DNA of 64,000 nucleotides from Streptococcus parasuis. GTDB taxonomy: Bacteria; Bacillota; Bacilli; Lactobacillales; Streptococcaceae. The notes under the pieces were generated by a model. It was not told the origin of the DNA and ran no database searches. It saw only the letters and a program-made list of their open reading frames with translations. The stretch spans positions 1,240,001 to 1,304,000 of the forward strand of contig NZ_AP024276.1 in assembly GCF_021654455.1 (NCBI RefSeq), read 5' to 3'. Below are positions 57,787-64,000 of the stretch, piece after piece. The position numbers and the translations under genes are program-made. Every line of letters begins with the position of its first letter. Position 1 is the first letter of the stretch.

Positions 57787-59589
57787 TTAGAGGTGCACAC
57801 CTTTCTCAACGAGAGCTTCTAATTCTTCCAAACGAACTTCAAAAACTTTGAAAGCATCATTAAGATAGTCTTCCTTGGTCATATCTACACCTGCTTTTGC
57901 AATGACGTTGAGGGAATAATCTGAGCTACCAGCCTTTAAGTAGTTGAGATAGTTTTCTTTGTCTTCTGGACTACCATTGACAATCTTGTTTGCAAGAGCT
58001 GATGCTGCCGCAAAACCTGTCGCATATTGATAGACATAGAAATTGTAATAGAAGTGTGGAATGCGAGCCCACTCAAACTGGATTTCTGGATTTTCTTCTG
58101 CAGAAAGTCCGTAGTATTTCTCGTTTGTCTGACCGTACAATTCATTTAGGAAATCAGCCGTCAAGACTTGACCTTCCTGGTCTGCCTTATAGATAGCTTG
58201 TTCAAACTCGGCAAATTGTGTCTGACGGAAGACTGTGCCACGGAAACCATCTAGGTAATGGTTAAGAATAGCAAAGCGTTCCTTGTCATCTTCTACTTCT
58301 GCCAAGAGTTTTTCTGTCAAAAGATTTTCATTGGTTGTTGACGCAATTTCAGCTAAGAAAAGTGAATAATGACCATAGACATAGGGTTGAGTCTTACGAG
58401 TCAACATAGAGTGAAGAGAATGCCCTGTTTCATGGATAAGGGTGTACATATTATCCAAATTATCCTGCCAGTTGAGAAGCATGAAGGCGTTGGTGTCGTA
58501 GGCACCACCTGAATATGCTCCTGAGCGTTTTCCTTCATTGACATGGACGTCAATCCAACGATTTTCGAAGGCTTCCTTCACAATAGCCGAATAATCCTCA
58601 CCAAAAATTTCCAAGGTTTCTTGGCATTTCTTGAGTGCATCTTCATAGGAAATCTTGGTGCTAAAATCTGACAATGGTGTGTACATATCGTACATCTTCA
58701 AGTCATCAATACCCAAGAGTTTCTTACGCAAATTGATATAACGGTGCAAGAGCGGGAGGTGCTTGTTGACTGCCTCCACTAATATATCGTAAACAGATTC
58801 TGGAATAAAATTGGCTGCAAGTGATGCGTGACGGGCTGAGTCGTACTTCCGTAAACGTGCTTTCAGGTTATTGACCTTAACATTAGACTGCAGAGTCTTA
58901 GCGTAGGTATGCTGGAACTGCTCATAGGTTCCGTACATGGCCTCATATGCTTCTTGACGGACGTCGCGGTTTTTAGACTCCATAAAGTGGATATAGTTAC
59001 CGTGAGAAAGTGGTACCAAATGTCCCTCTTCATCCGCAATTTCAGGGAATAGGATACTTGCATTATCCAAAACAGAGAAGGTTTCAGCTGGAGATTCGAA
59101 AATCTCACTCGTAGCTGCCAATACTTCTTCAATTTCTTGTGACAAAACGTGGTCCTTAGCTGCTAAGAGTTTTTCAAATTGATGGCTGTACTGCACCAAG
59201 GTTGGCTCTTCATCCATGAATGCTTTCAACTGCTCCTCAGTAATGGCCATAAATTCAGGCTCATAGAAGGCAAAAGCCTGTGAAAAGACCGAATACAAGC
59301 CCATGGCTTTAGCCTGAAATTCCTGGTATTTGCCTTCACGCGTATCTTGGTCGTTCTTCATAGACGCATAGACATAGAGTTTTTCAATGCGACGCATGAG
59401 ACCGAGTTGTGTTTCACTAATATCTAAGAGACTTTTAGCCGAATCAAGCAAGTGGCCAGCAAAATCCTTTGTCGCTTCTGTTTCTGCTTGTAATGAAGCT
59501 AATTCTTCTTCCCAAGCTTCATCGGTTGGAAAAATAGTGGTCAAATCCCACTGGTATTTTTCTTCAATTTCTTGACGTTGTTTAGACAT
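57787..59589 (-). CDS. pepF: Oligoendopeptidase F
   Basis: The 600-residue M3 metallopeptidase cleaves small peptides in the cytosol. The zinc site HEXXH is in [13 protein letters not shown] near residue 385, with the third ligand glutamate about 25 residues later ([12 protein letters not shown]). The start [14 protein letters not shown] at 59589 follows GGAGG; an in-frame ATG at 59610 lies before that site. It follows coiA across a terminator and has a TAAAAT-like extended -10 just upstream. Confidence 0.96.
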   Translation of the reverse strand: MSKQRQEIEEKYQWDLTTIFPTDEAWEEELASLQAETEATKDFAGHLLDSAKSLLDISETQLGLMRRIEKLYVYASMKNDQDTREGKYQEFQAKAMGLYSVFSQAFAFYEPEFMAITEEQLKAFMDEEPTLVQYSHQFEKLLAAKDHVLSQEIEEVLAATSEIFESPAETFSVLDNASILFPEIADEEGHLVPLSHGNYIHFMESKNRDVRQEAYEAMYGTYEQFQHTYAKTLQSNVKVNNLKARLRKYDSARHASLAANFIPESVYDILVEAVNKHLPLLHRYINLRKKLLGIDDLKMYDMYTPLSDFSTKISYEDALKKCQETLEIFGEDYSAIVKEAFENRWIDVHVNEGKRSGAYSGGAYDTNAFMLLNWQDNLDNMYTLIHETGHSLHSMLTRKTQPYVYGHYSLFLAEIASTTNENLLTEKLLAEVEDDKERFAILNHYLDGFRGTVFRQTQFAEFEQAIYKADQEGQVLTADFLNELYGQTNEKYYGLSAEENPEIQFEWARIPHFYYNFYVYQYATGFAAASALANKIVNGSPEDKENYLNYLKAGSSDYSLNVIAKAGVDMTKEDYLNDAFKVFEVRLEELEALVEKGVHL

Positions 59590-59619
59590 AATAAATCCTC
59601 CGTATTTCATATTTTAACA

Positions 59620-59649
59620 TAAAAATGCCCCACTTTCCAACGGGAAGTG
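59620..59649 (-). terminator. Terminator after coiA
   Basis: The minus strand has CACTTCCC, loop GTT, GGAAAGTG, then GGGCATTTTT. It lies 12 bases after the coiA stop. Confidence 0.75.
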
Positions 59650-59661
59650 AGAACGGTTGCA

Positions 59662-60600
59662 TTATTTTTTAAGGTAAATAACCGGTGGATAAAGGACTTG
59701 ATTTCTCTTGTCTTTAACCCTAATATAATAGCTATCAAAGTCCTGGTAAACCGAGTTCAAATTTACTTGTATCTGGGCAAAGCCAATGGCAGAGCGGGGC
59801 AGTCGGATGTGGGGAAACCAGTCTAATGCTGTCTTGGTCAGTAGATTTTCTCCACGTCCATAAGCCTCTGCTTGCAGGGCGAGCCATTTGGGAGATTTGA
59901 AATAAAGCTGTTGTGCAATGTAGTGAGGCAAATCTTCATCCATTGGACAAGTCATGCTAGATAGAATTTGCTTTGCAAAGGGCAGACGCAAGATGTCTAA
60001 TAAATTTCCCTCGCCAAATGGAAAAACCTTTGTCAGACAGTGGACCTTACCTCGTAAGTCTTCATGAATAAGGTAACGGAGCCGCAATTCTTTTTTCTCG
60101 TCATCCAATTCCCAGAGGTGAAACCCCATATTCATACTAAAAGAGAGAAATTGCTTGTGCAAATTAGTCAGTCGTTCCTTGAGCCACAAATCCTTACCAA
60201 GCAACCAAAGAACCTGATAACCAGCCTCACGATAGGCTTGCGTCCTCAGCTGCAAACGAGAAATCGGCAGACTAGAACATTGGACTTCCAAGACTAAACG
60301 ATCATTGACAAATAAGTCCGCTATCTGACCTATACTAGGCAGGCATTTTTCAAGTTCAACTCGTTCAGCATTGACTAACCACCTGTACAGACAAGACTTG
60401 AGGGACAGATGCTGTGCAGACTCATTCTCGGAAAAATAGTGGCAGTCCCGCAGGGTGACATGGGCAAAGTGCGAACGCAGAACTTTTCCGGATTTGTATC
60501 GAACCAGGCCTCCACAACCTGGACAAGAATAGCGACCTTGCGGCGCAGGATTTTCCAAGACATTAAAAACTTGTCCATCTTCATCAAGTGCAACTAACAT
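59662..60600 (-). CDS. coiA: Competence protein CoiA
   Basis: A 312-residue late competence protein needed for transformation, thought to help process incoming single-stranded DNA. The zinc ribbon CPGCGGLVRYKSGKVLRSHFAH is represented near residues 25-46 by CPGCGG and HFAH. A nuclease-like core (ADLFVNDRLVLEVQCSSL) follows. The start MLVALDEDGQ at 60600 follows AAAGGAGG directly; an in-frame ATG at 60636 lies within the promoter region. A SigX-type cin-box-like element is just upstream. Confidence 0.94.
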   Translation of the reverse strand: MLVALDEDGQVFNVLENPAPQGRYSCPGCGGLVRYKSGKVLRSHFAHVTLRDCHYFSENESAQHLSLKSCLYRWLVNAERVELEKCLPSIGQIADLFVNDRLVLEVQCSSLPISRLQLRTQAYREAGYQVLWLLGKDLWLKERLTNLHKQFLSFSMNMGFHLWELDDEKKELRLRYLIHEDLRGKVHCLTKVFPFGEGNLLDILRLPFAKQILSSMTCPMDEDLPHYIAQQLYFKSPKWLALQAEAYGRGENLLTKTALDWFPHIRLPRSAIGFAQIQVNLNSVYQDFDSYYIRVKDKRNQVLYPPVIYLKK

Positions 60601-60618
60601 AAAACCTCCTTTCTTTAT

Positions 60619-60633
60619 TAGTTCGCAAAAAAA
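60619..60633 (-). promoter_or_regulatory. Candidate SigX (ComX) cin-box of coiA
   Basis: The minus strand reads TTTTTTTGCGAACTA. The streptococcal cin-box is a T-run followed by TACGAATA; here TGCGAACT matches six of eight. It overlaps the tail of the metG terminator and is about 19 bases before the start codon. Confidence 0.6.
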
Positions 60634-60658
60634 CACCCAGCTGTGCTGAGTGTTGTGA
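60632..60658 (-). terminator. Terminator after metG
   Basis: The minus strand has AACACTCAGCACAGCTGGGTGTTTTTTT: arms AACACTCAG and CTGGGTGTT with a short loop, then a T-run that also forms part of the coiA promoter. Confidence 0.8.
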
Positions 60659-60660
60659 AT

Positions 60661-62664
60661 TTACCCAATCTGACTGCCGTTTGGCACAGATGGGTCGACT
60701 GTTAAGAGGGTTAAGTTGCCGTCGTGTTCGGCTGATAGGATCATGCCCTGGCTGAGCAAGCCCATCATCTTACGTGGCTTGAGGTTGGCAACGATTTGGA
60801 CTTTCTTGCCGACCAACTCTTGCTCATTTGGATAGTACTTGGCGATACCAGACAAGATTTGGCGGTCTTCGCCATCACCTGCGTCCAGGCGGAATTTGAG
60901 CAGCTTGTCAGAACCCTCCACTTTGGCTACTTCCTTGACTTCGGCCACGCGGATTTCCACCTTGTCGAAGTCCTCGAACTTGATCGCAGCTTTTTCGTTT
61001 TTGAGTTCCACGTCAGCTGGGTTCCACTCTTTTTCTTCCTCTTGGGAAATAGCAGAGCTGCCACCCATTTGGGCTTGGATATAGGCGATTTCCTCTTCCA
61101 TATCCAGACGTGGGAAGATAGGCGTGCCTTTTGCGACTACGGTCAAACCTGCTGGAAGACCTGCAAAGTCGAGATTTTCAAGGTCAAATTCTGTTCCCAA
61201 ACCAAGTTGTTCCATAATAGCATTTGAAGTGGTCATCATAAATGGCTGAATGAGGTGAGCCACCACACGAAGACCTGCTGTTAAGTGAGCCATGACTGCT
61301 GCCAACTTGTCACGGTCCGCTTCGTCCTTAGCCAAGACCCAAGGTGCAGTTTCATCGATGTACTTGTTGGTACGGGAGATGATATTCCAAACAGCTTCCA
61401 AAGCGCGTGGATAGTCAACAGCTTCCATATACTTGTGGTAGCTTGCCAAGTTGTCAGCTACTACTGCCGCCAAGTCCGCATCAAAATCAGTCACGTTAGC
61501 AACAAAGGTTGGTACCTGACCGCCGAAATACTTGTTAATCATAGCAACCGTACGGTTGAGCAAGTTTCCAAGGTCGTTGGCCAGTTCGTAGTTAATACGA
61601 CCAACGTAATCTTCTGGTGTGAAGGTGCCGTCAGAGCCAACTGGCAGACTACGCATGAGGTAGTAACGAAGTGGATCCAAGCCGAAACGTTCGACCAGCA
61701 TTTCTGGATAGACCACATTGCCCTTAGACTTGGACATCTTGCCATCTTTCATGACAAACCAGCCATGAGCAACCAAGCGGTCTGGCAACTTCATATCCAA
61801 CATCATGAGCATGATTGGCCAGTAAATGGAATGGAAGCGAAGAATGTCTTTTCCAACCATGTGGTAAACAGTTCCATTCCAGAACTTGTCATAGTTGGCT
61901 GTTTCTTCCTGACCATAGCCCAAGGCTGTCGCATAGTTAAGCAGAGCATCTATCCATACGTAAACAACGTGTTTTGGATTAGACGGAACAGGTACTCCCC
62001 ATGTAAAGGATGTACGGGATACTGCCAAATCTTCCAAGCCTGGCTCGATGAAGTTTTTCATGATTTCATTCATTCGACCATCAGGTTGGATAAAGTCTGG
62101 GTGAGCATTGAAGAATTCAACCAATTTATCTTGATATTTGCTGAGGCGGAGGAAGTAGGACTCTTCTGATACCCAAGCAACCTCATGTCCACTTGGAGCA
62201 ATCCCACCTGTTACCTTACCATTTTCATCACGGAATACCTCTGCCAATTGGCTTTCAGTGAAGAATTCCTCGTCTGATACAGAGTACCAACCGGAATATT
62301 CACCCAAGTAAATATCATCTTGCGCTAGCAATTTTTCAAAAACATCTGCCACCACTTGTTCATGGTAATCGTCTGTTGTGCGAATAAACTTATCATATGA
62401 AATATCAAGAAGTTTCCAAAGTTCTTTCACTCCGACCGCCATGCCATCTACATAAGCTTGTGGAGTTAATCCAGCCTCTTTTGCCTTCTCCTCAATCTTT
62501 TGACCGTGCTCATCAAGACCTGTTAAATAATAGACATCATGCCCCATAAGGCGTTTGTAACGAGCCAATACATCACAGGCAATGGTCGTGTAAGCTGAAC
62601 CGATATGAAGTTTTCCAGACGGATAATAAATCGGTGTAGTGATATAAAACGGTGTTTTTGTCAT
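60661..62664 (-). CDS. metG: Methionyl-tRNA synthetase
   Basis: The 667-residue class I synthetase charges tRNA-Met. The nucleotide-binding signature is [14 protein letters not shown] at residues 12-25 and the KMSKSKGN loop is near residue 300. The four-cysteine knuckle of longer MetRS types is absent. The C-terminal tRNA-binding OB domain ([19 protein letters not shown]) is fused at about residues 565-667. It is monocistronic and ends at a strong terminator. Confidence 0.98.
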   Translation of the reverse strand: MTKTPFYITTPIYYPSGKLHIGSAYTTIACDVLARYKRLMGHDVYYLTGLDEHGQKIEEKAKEAGLTPQAYVDGMAVGVKELWKLLDISYDKFIRTTDDYHEQVVADVFEKLLAQDDIYLGEYSGWYSVSDEEFFTESQLAEVFRDENGKVTGGIAPSGHEVAWVSEESYFLRLSKYQDKLVEFFNAHPDFIQPDGRMNEIMKNFIEPGLEDLAVSRTSFTWGVPVPSNPKHVVYVWIDALLNYATALGYGQEETANYDKFWNGTVYHMVGKDILRFHSIYWPIMLMMLDMKLPDRLVAHGWFVMKDGKMSKSKGNVVYPEMLVERFGLDPLRYYLMRSLPVGSDGTFTPEDYVGRINYELANDLGNLLNRTVAMINKYFGGQVPTFVANVTDFDADLAAVVADNLASYHKYMEAVDYPRALEAVWNIISRTNKYIDETAPWVLAKDEADRDKLAAVMAHLTAGLRVVAHLIQPFMMTTSNAIMEQLGLGTEFDLENLDFAGLPAGLTVVAKGTPIFPRLDMEEEIAYIQAQMGGSSAISQEEEKEWNPADVELKNEKAAIKFEDFDKVEIRVAEVKEVAKVEGSDKLLKFRLDAGDGEDRQILSGIAKYYPNEQELVGKKVQIVANLKPRKMMGLLSQGMILSAEHDGNLTLLTVDPSVPNGSQIG

Positions 62665-62759
62665 GCTTTTTTTCCTTTCAAATTCAGAGCAAATGAAACC
62701 CTGTTATTGACAATACTTCATTTTATCATATTTTCAGCTAAATCACAAAATGGTTCTCA

Positions 62760-62789
62760 TTGTTATTCTTCTTCCATCTATGCTATACT
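62760..62789 (+). promoter_or_regulatory. Promoter of the DUF1361 gene
   Basis: TTGTTA (62760-62765), 18 bases, extended TGCTATACT with the -10 at 62784-62789. The start codon is 31 bases downstream after GAGGT. Confidence 0.7.
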
Positions 62790-62820
62790 ATACTGTAATC
62801 CGAATAGAAAGAGGTATGCT

Positions 62821-63414
62821 ATGTTTACTAAGAAAAATTGTCTTATCCACCTATTCTTCCTTGTTATTGCTACTGGACTCTATCGTTACGGTATCAAGGC
62901 ACCTGATTTAACTTGGAATATGTTTTTGGCCTTGGTTTCATTAGATTTTGCTATTCTGACCCATTTTTCTAAAAATGGATTCATCAAATTCATCACCGCT
63001 GTCCTTTGGCTTTTCTTTTATCCAAACACATTTTACATGGTGACAGATATTGTTCATATGCACTTTGCCAACACAGTTCTATGGCAACGAGAAAGTATGA
63101 TTCTATTTATGCTTTATGTCCCAAGTATTTTCTTTGGGGTCATGAGCGGTGTGGAAAGTTTAAGACTTATCTTCTCCGCTTTTGCCATCAAATCCTATTG
63201 GCTCCGCCTAGTCCTAATTGGCGGCCTGTCCTTTCTCTCTAGTTTTGCAATCCATATTGGTCGCTATGCTCGACTGAATTCCTGGGACATTTTTACTCGA
63301 CCAACAGTCGTTGTCAATGAAATGATCGATGTTATTTCATGGGCAGCACTGCCATTTATTTTAGGATTTACATTTATCCAAATTATGGTCCTGGTCTTCG
63401 CGATTGATGAATAA
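62821..63414 (+). CDS. DUF1361 membrane protein
   Basis: A 197-residue protein with five to six membrane helices, of the DUF1361 family. The polar FFYPNTFYMVTDIVHMH near residue 62 and FAIHIGRYARLNSWDIFTRP near residue 140 are the conserved parts. The start at 62821 follows GAGGTATGCT; the open frame extends farther upstream into metG antisense, which is not credible. Function is unknown. The gene is alone and ends at a bidirectional terminator. Confidence 0.85.
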   Translation: MFTKKNCLIHLFFLVIATGLYRYGIKAPDLTWNMFLALVSLDFAILTHFSKNGFIKFITAVLWLFFYPNTFYMVTDIVHMHFANTVLWQRESMILFMLYVPSIFFGVMSGVESLRLIFSAFAIKSYWLRLVLIGGLSFLSSFAIHIGRYARLNSWDIFTRPTVVVNEMIDVISWAALPFILGFTFIQIMVLVFAIDE

Positions 63415-63416
63415 AG

Positions 63417-63456
63417 AAAAAACGGAAACAGTTTTGAACAGCTGCTTCCGTTTTAC
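63417..63456. terminator. Bidirectional terminator after the DUF1361 gene
   Basis: Arms AAAACGGAA-CAG and CTG-TTCCGTTTT with flanking A- and T-rich tracts, between convergent stops. Confidence 0.88.
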
Positions 63457-63457
63457 T

Positions 63458-64000
63458 TTATTCGATATGAAGTTGTGGAAAAATGTCCTCCAAATCAGAA
63501 ATTATTTCTTGATGAAAATCCAAATAATAGTTTTTCTGATCCGAATCTGGAAGCTTTTCAATATCTGATAACATATTTCGATAACGGTTAAGAATCTTTC
63601 TACCAGCTTCTTTATCGATTTCACTGATTTGTCTCAGACCTGACGCAACCTCATCCAAGTCTCCATACCTTGAAAGTATGTCTTCAATCCAATCGCGCTT
63701 GTCCTTGTTAAGCTCCACTATTCTTTTTGTTAGCCAGTCTTCATAAGTTTCCTCATCTGTCATTTCCGATTGAACTTTGACAGTTTGATATAACCGACAC
63801 TTTCTTTTGGGGCTAAAATAATTGCGATAGAACCAGAAAGCAAAGAGAATGAAAATCAAAATATTTACAGGAAATAGAAAACTAACTGTGACCAACAAAA
63901 CAAGCCACAAGATAAACTTCACATTTCTAGTTACTTTTTCTGCTCTGCAATTCTCATCTTCCCAATTATCTAAGATAGTCTGGGCTTGAGCAGTATATTT
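63458..64000 (-). CDS. Partial membrane protein with a cytoplasmic helical domain
   Basis: The frame is open to the window edge, so the N-terminus is missing. Visible are a charged start (KYTAQAQTILDNWEDE), a double hydrophobic segment (ILWLVLLVTVSFLFPVNILI) and a charged helical C-domain of about 110 residues (DEETYEDWLTKRIVELNKD). An internal GTG at 63922 could start a 154-residue protein but lacks a ribosome site. No family is recognised. Confidence 0.6.
   Translation of the reverse strand, partial: KYTAQAQTILDNWEDENCRAEKVTRNVKFILWLVLLVTVSFLFPVNILIFILFAFWFYRNYFSPKRKCRLYQTVKVQSEMTDEETYEDWLTKRIVELNKDKRDWIEDILSRYGDLDEVASGLRQISEIDKEAGRKILNRYRNMLSDIEKLPDSDQKNYYLDFHQEIISDLEDIFPQLHIE

Noticed and set aside
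61285..62169. Long open frame on the plus strand opposite metG
   Set aside because: It lies entirely antisense to a full-length synthetase gene, has no ribosome site and no recognisable domain; it is a coding shadow.

Overview
The window is a low-GC Firmicute chromosome segment and almost certainly comes from a Streptococcus, most likely S. suis or a close relative. The genus call rests on several things: the streptococcal atpEBFHAGDC order, the rnc-smc-HAD-HAD-ftsY run next to zwf, the coiA-pepF-trmR-prsA order, a GapN-type aldehyde dehydrogenase, class Ib nrdHEF, an oxidative-branch-only TCA operon (acnA-gltA-icd), a 48-residue SPJ_0845-type protein and the paired DUF318/TIGR03943 permease. 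The species call is an inference from content. No rRNA, tRNA or CRISPR array was recognised.

Layout. 1-3.6 kb: a sugar-type ABC importer (lipoprotein and two permeases) led by an SMR exporter gene, all on the minus strand, followed by a gene cut by the window edge. 3.6-4.4 kb: non-coding, with inverted repeats. 4.4-10.7 kb: the F1Fo ATP synthase operon. 10.8-13.8 kb: dagK and ligA. 13.9-15.8 kb: a plus-strand three-gene unit (small protein and two-part permease). 15.9-18.1 kb: zwf and an AlkD-like gene. 18.1-18.9 kb: an IS200-type element. 18.9-26.0 kb: rnc-smc-HAD-HAD-ftsY. 26.2-27.8 kb: a DUF1846 gene behind a short leader that contains an intrinsic terminator. 27.9-31.5 kb: gapN, ptsI and ptsH. 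31.6-36.6 kb: acnA-gltA-icd, with a consensus GlnR box upstream. 36.8-41.1 kb: nrdH-nrdE behind two NrdR boxes, then a 0.7-kb duplicated multi-hairpin region, then nrdF.

41.1-45.9 kb is an accessory operon of small membrane proteins (two CPBP proteases, a zincin-like DUF3267 protein, DUF3169, DUF3278, an XRE regulator and several tiny transmembrane proteins). It reads from one promoter overlapped by a palindromic operator and contains one broken gene. 46.0-49.7 kb holds two copies of a short repeat, an IS110-family transposase, a PfkB sugar kinase and a GT8 glycosyltransferase. 49.7-60.6 kb is the alaS / LURP-one-like / prsA / trmR / pepF / coiA block. An alanine T-box lies ahead of the LURP-one-like gene rather than directly ahead of alaS, and an ISLre2-family element separates trmR from prsA. 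60.7-64 kb: metG, a DUF1361 membrane protein and a membrane protein truncated by the window edge.

Most of the window is core metabolism and information processing. The parts that best repay a second look are the covarying hairpin duplication between nrdE and nrdF, the XRE-controlled membrane-protein operon, the displaced alanine T-box, the attenuator-like leader at 26.25 kb and the IS110 flank that may encode a bridge RNA.
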